A DNA stretch of 42,513 nucleotides from Pseudobdellovibrionaceae bacterium (GCA_002722705.1 PBMP01000092.1:1-42513); one strand, 5' to 3'. Shown: positions 15,120-24,146, numbered from the stretch's first letter. Notes: generated by a model from the sequence alone, not told the origin. Translations and numbers: made by a program.

Positions 15120-15437
15120 TTACCACAAGGTTCTCAGCTTGTCACGACAAGCCGGACAACAGTAGTACACCGGTCCCGAGATACCTTCTTCGGCATCTCG
15201 CACTGGCATTATGTCGAGATGTTCTTTGTGACACTTCTCGCACTCTTCGAGCTGTGGTTCTGCATTGCGCAGTTGCTCGTCAATCTCTGCCATATGTTTG
15301 TCGCAGAAGTATTCGTACTCTGCGCCGAACGAATCTGTCTCACCTTGGAGTCTCCACTCGGAGACCTGGTCACAGTTCTCGTGTTCACACATGTGTCCGG
15401 TCATTGTGCGGACTTTGTCTCCGGGTAATCCAGCCAT
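15120..15437 (-). CDS. Small zinc-binding protein with two Cys/His clusters
   Basis: 105 residues from ATG 15437 (AAAGGAG upstream). Cluster one: C17, C22, then C45-x2-H48. Cluster two: C66-x2-C69 with H70 and H73 near it, then CC at 93-94 and C97. This spacing suggests two treble-clef or zinc-ribbon sites. The rest is acidic. Small proteins of this kind in phages often bind nucleic acid or host proteins, but no specific family is recognised. It is transcribed as a single gene between two terminators, under the promoter-like element at 15470-15508. Confidence 0.7.
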   Translation of the reverse strand: MAGLPGDKVRTMTGHMCEHENCDQVSEWRLQGETDSFGAEYEYFCDKHMAEIDEQLRNAEPQLEECEKCHKEHLDIMPVRDAEEGISGPVYYCCPACRDKLRTLW

Positions 15438-15469
15438 CTCAGACTCCTTTCAAGTTCGTTCTTGTAGAA

Positions 15470-15508
15470 CATTCACCCCCGTTATATAGGTCTGAGATTT
15501 TTTGGAAT
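15470..15508 (-). promoter_or_regulatory. Promoter-like element, copy A of a 39-base repeat
   Basis: On the minus strand this reads ATTCC...TCAGACCTATATAAC, then GGTGAATG. The same arrangement occurs at 26354-26392: 33 of 39 positions agree with no gaps. Both copies lie 32-33 bases upstream of the start codon of a small gene. CTATATAAC could be the -10 region and ATTCCA, 16 bases upstream of TATAAC, a -35-like box. A phage-specific promoter is the best explanation. Confidence 0.6.
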
Positions 15509-15510
15509 CA

Positions 15511-15553
15511 AAAAAAAAAACACATCACCCAGAAAGGGGGTTGGGTGATGTGT
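15511..15553 (-). terminator. Terminator of the 135-residue gene
   Basis: ACACATCACCC / GGGTGATGTGT stem (11 bp) with a 12-base loop, followed on the minus strand by a run of ten T. Confidence 0.9.
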
Positions 15554-15598
15554 TAGGTTGTCCCAACAACAGGACTAATCGCTACGCCCCCGTAGAAA

Positions 15599-16006
15599 CT
15601 ATGGATGGTCCTTAGAAGGTTTTTTCTCGGTATAGCTCTGGCCTTCTAATGTAAGTACATAGGTGCGCTCATCACGCACGTTGACGTAATAACGAATGGA
15701 CATAGCCGGAACTCCTCTCTCCGGCATTCTGTAGAACTTAATGGATATGACGGTTCGATCGGACCACCAATCTGCTTGAGACAGCTTCTCCAGATAACTG
15801 ACCGTGTCGGGAAGAGCAAAAGACTTGTTGTTGGCACCGGGTCGAATAAACTTTAATTCACAGCGGGCGGATATGTTGATGTTGAACATCATTCGTTTGA
15901 TTTGAGTCGGGTAGCGGTGATCGATGTACTCTACCCACCCGTCTTTCTTTTGTGAATCTGTTTGGAACCGAAGTGCGAGTCCACGGTAACTGAACACTCC
16001 TGGCAT
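15599..16006 (-). CDS. Hypothetical protein, 135 residues
   Basis: ATG 16006 has AAAAGGATTTAGCT upstream. The sequence is basic and probably beta-rich (GVFSYRGLALRFQ, ISIKFYRMP, SIRYYVNVRDERTYVLTL), ending in a charged tail EKKPSKDHP. No membrane segment, cysteine cluster or catalytic motif is visible. It is isolated between two terminators, so it has its own transcript or is an internal unit of one. No family recognised. Confidence 0.7.
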   Translation of the reverse strand: MPGVFSYRGLALRFQTDSQKKDGWVEYIDHRYPTQIKRMMFNINISARCELKFIRPGANNKSFALPDTVSYLEKLSQADWWSDRTVISIKFYRMPERGVPAMSIRYYVNVRDERTYVLTLEGQSYTEKKPSKDHP

Positions 16007-16040
16007 AGCTAAATCCTTTTACGCAAATGTTGACGAGTCA

Positions 16041-16070
16041 AAAAGGCCAGGGGAATCCCTGGCCTTTTAT
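16041..16070 (-). terminator. Terminator of the 655-residue virion gene
   Basis: AAAAGGCCAGGG / CCCTGGCCTTTT stem with a GAAT loop and T-rich flanks on both strands, just past the stop at 16084. Confidence 0.9.
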
Positions 16071-16083
16071 TCCACATTACTAC

Positions 16084-18051
16084 TTACTTGATCGACAGCA
16101 GGCGCGATCCTTCAATGTGGAAACCATTTGCGATGTCGAACATCACACCATCGGTAGTACGCATGACCACCGAGTACGGAATGCGGCCGTTGGCCTTGGA
16201 TTTCTCAGCGATAACCGACACGCATTCATGCAGGCCCGGTGTACGATGCTCCAGCACCATTGCACCAGCTTCACGCATGTTGATCGACATGTCGCTAGAC
16301 GCCCACGGCACCACTGCCATGTGAATGCGCTGGCCAAACAGCACCGTGCGACTTTCAATGGTAGCGCGATCTTCTTCGCTGAACTCGTACTCGCCAGTCA
16401 GTGCCTTCAACTGGAGATCGCGTTGCTCGTTGCTTACCACAGCGATCGACGCCAGCAACGTCGTCACATTGCGGTTCAGCATGTCTGTGACGTCAGTACC
16501 GAAGTCCTCAACCAGACCGTCCATCATTTCATCGGCGTCTTCTGCGAATGAGTCGATATGGTATTCCTTCGAAATGCCGAGGTTGATGTGTAGCATCGAC
16601 AGGAAGCGCTCGGTGAGCTGCTTGTCAACGTACGTGAAGACTTCAGGCGACAGCGGTGTGTCAGACTGCTGGCCGTAGCGCAGCTTTTCAGACAGGGAGC
16701 GGATACCGCGAGAGTCCAACAGGTCGAGTATCAGGCGTGTTTGCTCAACAGCCTCACCGCTAGTCATGATCGGCTTCATGTGAACGTAGTCGAATTCGAT
16801 GGCAGTGGCACCGCCCAACATGTTCAGCTGGTTGGAGAGAACTTCCATCTTCGCTTTGAGCAGTGCTTGCTCGGTGCTGAATGCGAACAGGGTTTTCGGG
16901 ATTGTTACAGTGCGCGGTACATCGATGTCGTGCTCGGACAACTCGATCTCGGCGTCGCTACTGATCGCTTTATCGAAGATCGTGTAGTTGGGAGCAATGC
17001 GTCCTTGGTTAGAACGCGCGGCTTGGCGTGCGCGGACAGCAAGGTCCGGGTTCAGTTCGTGGTCGGTGTATTCCATGCTTCCATCACGCGTTGCCAGGAC
17101 CTCACGGACCTGATTGTTGGGGGACCGTTCGTACAACATCAGATCGACCTGCGGATCGTAGACGACGGGGTAAGGATTCTCGTGGGTTGGCGTGCGGCGC
17201 CAATCGGTTTCGTGTGCAACAGCCACCTGAGAATCGGAGTTGACCAGATTGGTCAATTCGACGTAAGATTTTTCTCGAGTCATTGCGCTCGGCGCCTCTT
17301 GTCGGGATTTGACCTCAGGGCGTGCGCCACCGAGATGAATGGAGTTGGGTTCTTCACGCGGTGTATCTGTACGGGGTGCGAGACTAGAACGAAATCCGTT
17401 GTCTTCGCCAGCGGGGGTATTTGAGAACCGACCCAGCAGACTGCTGCCTGCGCTCGCGAGACCATGGTTGACCTGATTGACCTGACCCTGGTTGTTGTTG
17501 AAACCGCCGTTGTAGTTAAAACCACCTTGGTTGCCATAGCTCTGGTTACCGTAGCCTTGGTTTTGACCACGAGTCATCTCGTTGCGGATGTCGTTGAACT
17601 GTTGTAGGCGAGCGTTGATTTCATTACGCTCGTTTTGTCCCAGGCCATTGGTCAGTTGCTGGAACTGGCTGGCCAGGATAGCAGTGTAGATGGAACAGAT
17701 GTTCGTCACCACTTCCTCAACAACCCGGTCGACATTGGAGTAGCGGTTCTTGGAAACCTCCCATTCGGCCCACACCGCTGTGGCGTTGACGATCTCTGCG
17801 AACAGTTCGTTCTGCCATTGGTTCTGAGAAACCATGTTGTACATGAACACCCGCAGATGGTTTCGGTTAACCTGATTCTGAATATGGTTAACCAACAGCC
17901 CGACGATCATCGGCACTGCTTCTTGGAACTGGTGTGACACCTGGGCACCGGGGTTACATGGAATGTTCCGTGGAGCACCATTAAACCAGTTGGACTGATC
18001 AACCCGGTCGGCTGATACCGGGAGAGAGTTGTTCTGATAACTGGGAAACAT
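16084..18051 (-). CDS. Presumed virion protein with Gly/Asn/Gln-rich linker
   Basis: 655 residues from ATG 18051 (CGGAG upstream); the frame can be extended 11 codons to a TTG. Residues 1-150 form a mostly helical domain (MFPSYQNN start, HQFQEAVPMIVGLLVNHI). Residues about 160-210 are a low-complexity Gly/Asn/Gln/Tyr stretch with repeats of GNQ and NQG. A long mixed domain follows, with IFDKAISSDAEIELSEHDID and a C-terminal part ending FHIEGSRLLSIK. The architecture (two folded parts joined by a flexible linker) and position among virion genes suggest a structural protein. No specific homologue is recognised. Confidence 0.7.
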   Translation of the reverse strand: MFPSYQNNSLPVSADRVDQSNWFNGAPRNIPCNPGAQVSHQFQEAVPMIVGLLVNHIQNQVNRNHLRVFMYNMVSQNQWQNELFAEIVNATAVWAEWEVSKNRYSNVDRVVEEVVTNICSIYTAILASQFQQLTNGLGQNERNEINARLQQFNDIRNEMTRGQNQGYGNQSYGNQGGFNYNGGFNNNQGQVNQVNHGLASAGSSLLGRFSNTPAGEDNGFRSSLAPRTDTPREEPNSIHLGGARPEVKSRQEAPSAMTREKSYVELTNLVNSDSQVAVAHETDWRRTPTHENPYPVVYDPQVDLMLYERSPNNQVREVLATRDGSMEYTDHELNPDLAVRARQAARSNQGRIAPNYTIFDKAISSDAEIELSEHDIDVPRTVTIPKTLFAFSTEQALLKAKMEVLSNQLNMLGGATAIEFDYVHMKPIMTSGEAVEQTRLILDLLDSRGIRSLSEKLRYGQQSDTPLSPEVFTYVDKQLTERFLSMLHINLGISKEYHIDSFAEDADEMMDGLVEDFGTDVTDMLNRNVTTLLASIAVVSNEQRDLQLKALTGEYEFSEEDRATIESRTVLFGQRIHMAVVPWASSDMSINMREAGAMVLEHRTPGLHECVSVIAEKSKANGRIPYSVVMRTTDGVMFDIANGFHIEGSRLLSIK

Positions 18052-18088
18052 CGAGTAAAACTCCGTGTAGTTGTATAAGTGCAATTAA

Positions 18089-18097
18089 TGATGTATG
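18089..18097 (-). promoter_or_regulatory. CATACATCA element, copy 1
   Basis: The 9-mer CATACATCA (minus strand) sits 37 bases upstream of ATG 18051. The same 9-mer occurs upstream of the starts at 20975 and 30615. Possible core of a phage promoter. Confidence 0.35.
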
Positions 18098-18112
18098 TCT
18101 GTTAACTTTTTA

Positions 18113-19747
18113 TTACTGCTGGATTCTAAGTTGTGCCCTGTCCAGCTCTTCTCGGTATTCTTCCCTGCGTTTCACTGTCCTGTCTGGTTCCAGCTCCAGA
18201 TAGGGACTAACCTTACTTTGTCCTGTTGGGTCAGATGGTGGGAGGTTGAGGTAACTACCTACATCAGCGATACTCACATGGAGTGCTTTAGCAGGGTCAG
18301 ACAACTTGCCTTTAGACCGGCCTCGTACACTGGATGATTTTGTCTGCATCACAATGTTGGAAGTGATCTTGAAGTACTTGTTGTCACCAGGACTAGAGAC
18401 GCTAGAGACTTCTCCGTGTCGACGGTTGATCTTGGTGATCAGGTCTCGTCCCAGTTCTCGGTTCATCAACTTGTTGACGTCGTCAATCGTGACAGGCTTC
18501 TTCTTGTTGGCCGTGGTCAACTTGAATCGCAGTGTCATGATTGCCTTGATGATGTCGAACAAGACATAGTGCTTAACCGTCAGTCGCTTGCCGTACATAC
18601 TCGACACCGGCTCGCCTGGGTTAAGGAGACGTTCCGACATTGTCTCGATCACATGCATGAACAGGTCGTAGATGTCGTTGACCTCCACGCCGTCCTGCCG
18701 CAGGGTTTCCTGTGACATGCCGTCAATGTATTCATCGAGGAAGTCAAGGTGTGCTTCGATCTTGTTAAGGATCTCACCTTCACTGGTGTTGGTTGCAAAG
18801 ATGGCGTGACCCAGCAACACTCGCCAGAGGTCAACTTCGTCGATAAACTCAGGTTCGATCAGATCGGGGAAGTGATCAACGATGTAAAAGAAACCTGCGA
18901 TCAACGCACGGTTTTCGTAAATCTCGTACCGCTTGACCGGAATAGCCAATCGTATCTCAGACGGCTGATAAAGGCGCCCTTTGAAACCCTTGGGTCTCAA
19001 CTGCACCGATGAACAAATCACCCATTTGTCGGCAGGGTAAGTGCGTTCATTGACTTCGGGTCCACCAACTACAACTGTGGTGTTTGTGAATTGCTCGAAG
19101 GTCTTGGTGACGCCCTGGCAACAGAACAGATAGTGAACCAGCGTAGTCCTTACGTCGACGGTGGCTCGAGTACCGTCTCGGCGAGGCTTGTTGCACGAGT
19201 TGTGAACTGGCGACCAGATCACGTTAACCGTTTCACGCTGTCCAGATTCACCATCGCCTTCACCACCTACGCGGTAGTGTTGTACCACGCGCTCGAATTT
19301 GAGCTTGGCACAGTTCAGCGGGATGAACAGGCTGTCGCTTTCTGCCGAGATCGCTCTGTCGGCCAACACCGGCGAGATGGCAAAGCGAGATCCACGTAGC
19401 ACCATGATGCCCGCATCCAGCACGTAAGGTAAGTGCAGGTAGCGAGGGTATAATGGAACACCGTGTAGCGACAAGTTAAATCTCACGAGATAAAGATAGC
19501 TCTTTGCGATCTCGCACAAACGTTTCCCGTTACGCTTGCTGGTTATCTCGTTGTATTCTTCTTGGGGCGTGCATAATTCGTACCCGTCGTAAGTCATGCC
19601 TTCTGGAAACCAGAGCGCGACCGTACGCCAGATCTGGTCGATATACTGCGCGGGGTTACTCAGCTCCTCAACTGCTAACCCGTCCACGATAACCGGATTG
19701 AACTTGGGAGTCTCTTCCGCTATCATGTCACCTAAGATGCTCTCCAT
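18113..19747 (-). CDS. Presumed virion protein, 544 residues
   Basis: ATG 19747, preceded by GGGTGGGGA. The protein is soluble with no signal peptide. Visible blocks are YLYLVRFNLSLHGVPLYPRY, GSRFAISPVLADRAISAESD, a Cys-containing middle (VHYLFCCQG) and a basic C-terminal tail rich in Ser, Lys and Arg (SVRGRSKGK) that ends in a charged helix (RREEYREELDRAQLRIQQ). No enzyme motif is seen. It lies 28 bases from the coiled-coil protein gene upstream and 61 bases from the 655-residue gene downstream, so the three are probably co-transcribed. Confidence 0.7.
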   Translation of the reverse strand: MESILGDMIAEETPKFNPVIVDGLAVEELSNPAQYIDQIWRTVALWFPEGMTYDGYELCTPQEEYNEITSKRNGKRLCEIAKSYLYLVRFNLSLHGVPLYPRYLHLPYVLDAGIMVLRGSRFAISPVLADRAISAESDSLFIPLNCAKLKFERVVQHYRVGGEGDGESGQRETVNVIWSPVHNSCNKPRRDGTRATVDVRTTLVHYLFCCQGVTKTFEQFTNTTVVVGGPEVNERTYPADKWVICSSVQLRPKGFKGRLYQPSEIRLAIPVKRYEIYENRALIAGFFYIVDHFPDLIEPEFIDEVDLWRVLLGHAIFATNTSEGEILNKIEAHLDFLDEYIDGMSQETLRQDGVEVNDIYDLFMHVIETMSERLLNPGEPVSSMYGKRLTVKHYVLFDIIKAIMTLRFKLTTANKKKPVTIDDVNKLMNRELGRDLITKINRRHGEVSSVSSPGDNKYFKITSNIVMQTKSSSVRGRSKGKLSDPAKALHVSIADVGSYLNLPPSDPTGQSKVSPYLELEPDRTVKRREEYREELDRAQLRIQQ

Positions 19748-19775
19748 TCCCCACCCTTCTTATTGTCAAAAGGTT

Positions 19776-20975
19776 CTACGTCATCGCCTTCTTAAAGGCA
19801 GCTGCCAGCAATCCAATGCCCGCCAAGACAGCAGGTATGACCTTGAGGTATTCGAGTATTTCTTTTCGACGGGAGCTCCGTCTATCGAACTCGTCTTTCC
19901 TGACCAATGTTTCCATTGCCCTGGTGTGCTCAAGTGTCTTGCGTTCTGTCTCGACCTCTAGTTTCGATCTTTCTAACACATCTTCCTTCTCCTTGACTTC
20001 GATGGCCTTCTTGTGTGCCTGGATATCCAGATCCAGTTTACTCAACTCGAACTCGTTCTTACGCTTGTCGATGGCCGCCTCTTTGTCCAACCGCGCTGTT
20101 TTGATGTTGGCTTCCAGTTCCTTAGCTCGAATGGCTTGTTCTTTGGCCGCGTAGTCCCGGGCGGCTAAGACGTCCCCACAGTGTAACGCCTCATCGTACG
20201 TCCTGTAGAGACATAGAGCTTTATCTCCATCTGCATAGTTATACCACGTAACTTGAGGTGGACCGGGCGGGTGGTCGCCTGTTACGCTGGCGCTTGTGAT
20301 ATGGTAGATGCCATCTCGCATGTCATCTGACGTTGTTGCCGTGATGCGGAACACAAAACCATTGACATTAACGAAGCGATCGCCATGACTTCCGTTGTTG
20401 TCGATTATCTTGATGGTCTTGCTGAACAAAGTAAGGTTATTCACCTCGTCGTTGCCCTCTGCAAGACTACGGGAAATGCCATTTCGACTATACGGATGAC
20501 GCGGTGTTCTACTCGCGTCCCTGATGGAGATGACCAGGTCCACATCGGGCATATAGAGGGAGCCCCCCCATTGCTCAAGTTCTTGTCTGGTGTACGAGTA
20601 AGCGACGCACATTTCATGTTCTTCAGAGTACGGATGATGCTCCCGAGTCTCATACGCGTTCTTCCAAGCTTGGACCTCGTGATGGTCTGATTCTTCTATC
20701 TCATTCAATAGGTGATGGGCGTCAATTTTTACAGCTTTCGTAAACCCGTACCGTATTTTCACGGTAAATGTTCTAACCGATGTATCGGTAGCCGGAGGAT
20801 AGGTTACCGCTATACCATTGCGATGGACTACCGTAACTGGAATTGATAGGCCATTGTGATACGTTGTCCTTACGGCAAACGGAACACGCTCGTGCTGGTA
20901 GTTCTTGGGGGTACTGCGGATGTCGCGCGTGTCGTAATGCGCTGGATGATTCTTGTCGTAGAACAACATGTCCAT
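19776..20975 (-). CDS. Coiled-coil protein with C-terminal membrane segment
   Basis: 399 residues. Residues 1-275 are a beta-rich soluble part with many His and Tyr. Residues about 280-370 form a long charged coiled coil (AKEQAIRAKELEANIKTARL, then ERSKLEVETERKTLEHTRAM). Residues about 376-395 are hydrophobic (VIPAVLAGIGLLAAAF) and end in KKAMT. This could be a membrane-penetrating virion protein, an internal protein or a host-membrane-bound factor; nothing decides between them. Two in-frame ATGs (20975 and 20969) are possible starts. A terminator stands between it and the capsid gene. Confidence 0.7.
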   Translation of the reverse strand: MDMLFYDKNHPAHYDTRDIRSTPKNYQHERVPFAVRTTYHNGLSIPVTVVHRNGIAVTYPPATDTSVRTFTVKIRYGFTKAVKIDAHHLLNEIEESDHHEVQAWKNAYETREHHPYSEEHEMCVAYSYTRQELEQWGGSLYMPDVDLVISIRDASRTPRHPYSRNGISRSLAEGNDEVNNLTLFSKTIKIIDNNGSHGDRFVNVNGFVFRITATTSDDMRDGIYHITSASVTGDHPPGPPQVTWYNYADGDKALCLYRTYDEALHCGDVLAARDYAAKEQAIRAKELEANIKTARLDKEAAIDKRKNEFELSKLDLDIQAHKKAIEVKEKEDVLERSKLEVETERKTLEHTRAMETLVRKDEFDRRSSRRKEILEYLKVIPAVLAGIGLLAAAFKKAMT

Positions 20976-21024
20976 GAAGCTCGAGCCCCCATGTCTGTAT
21001 GATTAATGGTCTTGGTCATTATCA

Positions 21025-21033
21025 TGATGTATG
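21025..21033 (-). promoter_or_regulatory. CATACATCA element, copy 2
   Basis: Second copy of the 9-mer, 49 bases upstream of ATG 20975. It is directly followed by TGATAAT, which could also serve as a sigma70 -10 box. Confidence 0.35.
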
Positions 21034-21072
21034 GGTGAAAAAGCTTTACATTGGCATAAAAAAAAGAAATAA

Positions 21073-21105
21073 AAAGGCCCGCCCCGAAGGGCGGGCCTTT
21101 TCTCT
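21073..21105 (-). terminator. Terminator of the major capsid gene
   Basis: Perfect 12-bp stem AAAGGCCCGCCC / GGGCGGGCCTTT with a CGAA tetraloop and an A-rich plus strand (T-rich on minus). Strong, as expected after a highly expressed gene. Confidence 0.92.
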
Positions 21106-21125
21106 CCAACCTACACCTCGACGCC

Positions 21126-23300
21126 TTACGGAGTCGGGGTTTGGGTGGTCAGCGCTTCGGTCAGGCCAATCACATTGATCACGGCCATGACAGGCAGTGT
21201 GTTGATGTGGCGCGAACGCGGCTGAACAGTCGGCTCTTTGGCAGTGGCGCCGTTACGAGTAACCTGAGTGGTGGAAGCCAGCTCAGGAACCCAGGCGAAC
21301 ACACCCGGAGACAGACCGTCGATTTCAGACTCGCCCGGACGGGACAGCGACAGTACGATCTTGTTGACCATACGGGTGTCAGGGCTGGATACAACTTTCG
21401 GCACCAGGCCGATACCGGTAGTGCGGGTGTCACCAGAAACCATCAGGAAGCGTTCCAGTACCTGGTCGGTACCGATAACCAGAGTGGTTTCTTCAGCAAC
21501 GCCACCAGTCAGCATTTCAACAGCTTGGCGGTAACCGGAGTCACGAACCATGCGGTAGCCCAGGTCACGAATGGCGTTAACCAGAGCGGCCGAGATGTCT
21601 GCTGCTTTCTCGTGGGTCTTGATGCTGTTCAGCACGGTGCTGACGTCCAGGTCGATCTCCTCGAAGAACGGAGTCACCAGGTGACGACCGATACCTTCGA
21701 TGACCAGCTCTTTCTCGGCGTCCGGACGAGTGTCGGAACCAACATACGCTTTCAGGGAGTCGGCGTAGTTCAGCAGCGTGGTCACAGCGTTGTTGCTGTT
21801 GCGAACACGGGTAGCTGCGATCAGGGCAGTCAGGTCGGACGCGTCACGGTTGGTACCGATCGGGCTCGGAGCGGAGATCGGCGCACCCAGGTGAATGGTG
21901 TGACGCTCTTTCTCGATGGTCGGGCTCAGCAGCAGGCCACGGGTACGCAGGTCGGCGTTGGAGCGACGAGCTTCCAGATCGTAGCCGATAACAGTCATGG
22001 ACTCGATGGCGCTAACCTGAGTCTGACCGGCACCGCTGTCGGTGGAAACTTTCACGCCGTCGGCGTCGAACAGGCCACGAACGGACAGGTTGTTGGAGAA
22101 CAGGGTAACCGCGCCAGTTTCAACGTTGGCGTCGCCGGTAACCTTGGTGCCCAGGCGCAGGGTGTTGCCAGCAGTGATCATGGCTTCCAGAATGGCGGAA
22201 GCAGCACCGGCAACAGTTTTGGTATCGCCAGTGATTTGCAGAGCGTCGGTGCCGAAGTTCAGAACCATCTCGCGATAGTTGCCTTCAACGGACTTGACGA
22301 AAGCACTGCGCGGCAGGCGAGCAGTTTCGAACTTGATCACTTCGGAGGTCGGGGTACCGCCAACATCGCCGTTCAGTTGAATGTAGATCGCTTTCAGACC
22401 AATGCGGCCGTCCAGGGAGTCCAGGGAGTCGGTAACGGTCGGACCAACCAGGCCCGGATACTGGGAAATGCCCAGCAGGTCGATTTCTTTGCCCATGGCC
22501 AGCGGAGCGGTCGGTACTTCAGCGCCGTTGATCACGTAGACAGTCGGGGCAACCAGGGCTTCGTCGACGAAGTATTCGGCGTTGGTGTCGTCAACCAGGC
22601 GATACGGAACCACGGTGGTGGCTTCGTTGGCCAGGATGGTGTGATCACGGTGCGCACGGATCAGGTTGCGGAATTTGAAATCGGTCACTTTACCGGTGGT
22701 GTTGTGACGAACTTCTTCGTAGACGTTGAACTTGCGAACGCTCAGGTCCAGACCGATCTGGTCGGGAGACAGGGCCACGGTGCGGAAGAAGGCTTCGCCG
22801 AAGGGATCTTGGCGAACGGCAGCCAGGTTGTACACGATGGACATCGGCAGGAAGTTGCTCAGCTCTTGCTCGGAGAACGCTTCCAGTGCCGGCAGGGCAG
22901 TGGGGCGATAGTCCAGAGAACCAGCGACGCCGAAGTTGTTCGGCTCAACAACAGTGATACCTTCGGTGGAGATGGTGCTCACGCCAGCCAGAGCGCGCTG
23001 AGCGTACTCGACCGGGCTACCGGCAGCCATAGCCATCATGCAGGCGACTTCCAGCTGAACGGGGTTCAGCTCATCGAAACCGGCAGATTCCAGGGAGATG
23101 CGCAGCTGCTGACCGATGTCGTCAGACAGACGAACGAATTCGGCCATTTGAGCATCGCCGACGCTTTCCATGGAGACCAGGGTTTTGGTATGACCGTCGG
23201 TGATGCCGAAGCTACCGCTGTCCGCCATAACCGCGGCAACAGCAGACAGTGCTGCGCCAGCGCCAGCAGGCGCGTTCTTATACTTCATTACTCGAGACAT
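21126..23300 (-). CDS. Major capsid protein
   Basis: 724 residues from ATG 23300, with AAGGAT at the right distance; 60 more codons are open upstream but have no ribosome-binding site. Size and the block YNLAAVRQDPFGEAFFRTVA (157-176) match the major capsid proteins of jumbo phages. The N-terminal 140 residues are rich in Ala and Gly and hold several candidate prohead-protease sites (SME, SLE, STE113, ALE140), as in the processed phiKZ capsid protein. ALE140 just precedes the conserved core. Codon choice is strongly biased to C/G-ending forms, fitting very high expression. It has its own long leader and a strong terminator. Confidence 0.85.
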   Translation of the reverse strand: MSRVMKYKNAPAGAGAALSAVAAVMADSGSFGITDGHTKTLVSMESVGDAQMAEFVRLSDDIGQQLRISLESAGFDELNPVQLEVACMMAMAAGSPVEYAQRALAGVSTISTEGITVVEPNNFGVAGSLDYRPTALPALEAFSEQELSNFLPMSIVYNLAAVRQDPFGEAFFRTVALSPDQIGLDLSVRKFNVYEEVRHNTTGKVTDFKFRNLIRAHRDHTILANEATTVVPYRLVDDTNAEYFVDEALVAPTVYVINGAEVPTAPLAMGKEIDLLGISQYPGLVGPTVTDSLDSLDGRIGLKAIYIQLNGDVGGTPTSEVIKFETARLPRSAFVKSVEGNYREMVLNFGTDALQITGDTKTVAGAASAILEAMITAGNTLRLGTKVTGDANVETGAVTLFSNNLSVRGLFDADGVKVSTDSGAGQTQVSAIESMTVIGYDLEARRSNADLRTRGLLLSPTIEKERHTIHLGAPISAPSPIGTNRDASDLTALIAATRVRNSNNAVTTLLNYADSLKAYVGSDTRPDAEKELVIEGIGRHLVTPFFEEIDLDVSTVLNSIKTHEKAADISAALVNAIRDLGYRMVRDSGYRQAVEMLTGGVAEETTLVIGTDQVLERFLMVSGDTRTTGIGLVPKVVSSPDTRMVNKIVLSLSRPGESEIDGLSPGVFAWVPELASTTQVTRNGATAKEPTVQPRSRHINTLPVMAVINVIGLTEALTTQTPTP

Positions 23301-23552
23301 ACGATGAATCCTTACGATGTAAGTGGAGAGTGTGCGAACTAAATCACATACCATGGTCATTGTGAAGTCAGGCAAGCGCCGGATATCAGGCAAAGTGCAC
23401 CAGATAAGCAATCTAACGCAGTCAAAACTGCCGTTGTGAAATGTCACTGCATACAATAACGTAGCAGCAACCCATATCATTATCCAACGTACAGTCGGAA
23501 GCTGTGGTCTATACGACCGCCTTTCAAACTATTGACGCTTTTTCTACTGCTA
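23301..23552 (-). promoter_or_regulatory. 252-base leader and promoter region of the capsid gene
   Basis: No coding frame with a ribosome-binding site was found. The minus strand has several AT-rich candidates such as GGATAATGATATGGG and TTATTGTATGC, and the AAGGAT site of the capsid gene. Such a long leader before a late gene probably holds its own promoter; which box is used cannot be told by eye. Confidence 0.4.
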
Positions 23553-24146
23553 TTACATCTCTTGCCGTGTGCGGTGAATACTCCGATCGAGCTCGCGCAC
23601 AAAAGAACGGAACATTGGGGTACTGGCCACTGTCTGGAAGGAGTGGAACTTGTTGAGTTGAATGACAACGCCTTCATATAACTTGGCCACTGCGCTCTGG
23701 ATACCCTGAGGAGCAGCTTCTGTCATACGAATAGCGATGATGTTCGGACCGATGGTTTCAGCTCGGAAGTCGACCGGCCAGCCAACCACATCGACGTGTT
23801 CCGGACCCAGGATGATTTCCTTGGCTTTTACAGGGACCTTCATATCAATGTACGGTATGTTGAGATCAGAGACAACCGCCGCCGTTTTCTCGATGTTGGA
23901 CATCGGTACTTGGAGAGGAAAGCCTTCAACAAACTCTTGTCCGAAGACAGCTCCGATGGTGATTTGGGCAGCCAGATAAAAACCTACGTCCTCAGCTGAT
24001 AATATGCCCGAAAGAAATTCGATGTCGCCAACTTTCTCCAGAGGAACAGTCCCGGTGGAAATGGCGTGCTCAAGCCAGAGTGGAACAACTACCAGCTTGA
24101 TAGAAAAATCGGCTTCTTCACCAGATTTTTTAATGAGAGTATGCAT
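23553..24146 (-). CDS. Hypothetical protein next to the capsid gene
   Basis: 197 residues from ATG 24146, ending TAA TAG. Soluble alpha/beta protein: IKLVVVPLWLEHAISTG, GDIEFLSGILSAEDVGFYLA, IPYIDMKVPVKAKEIILGPE and a basic C-terminus (SFVRELDRSIHRTRQEM). No motif is recognised. Upstream of the major capsid gene and divergent from the helicase gene, it could be a head-assembly factor, but this is only positional. Confidence 0.7.
   Translation of the reverse strand: MHTLIKKSGEEADFSIKLVVVPLWLEHAISTGTVPLEKVGDIEFLSGILSAEDVGFYLAAQITIGAVFGQEFVEGFPLQVPMSNIEKTAAVVSDLNIPYIDMKVPVKAKEIILGPEHVDVVGWPVDFRAETIGPNIIAIRMTEAAPQGIQSAVAKLYEGVVIQLNKFHSFQTVASTPMFRSFVRELDRSIHRTRQEM

Noticed and set aside
21141..23342. 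A 733-codon open frame on the plus strand, antisense to the capsid gene
   Set aside because: It mirrors the capsid coding frame, has a low-complexity Gly/Gln/Val composition and no ribosome-binding site. The strong codon bias of the capsid gene avoids triplets that would be stops on the other strand.
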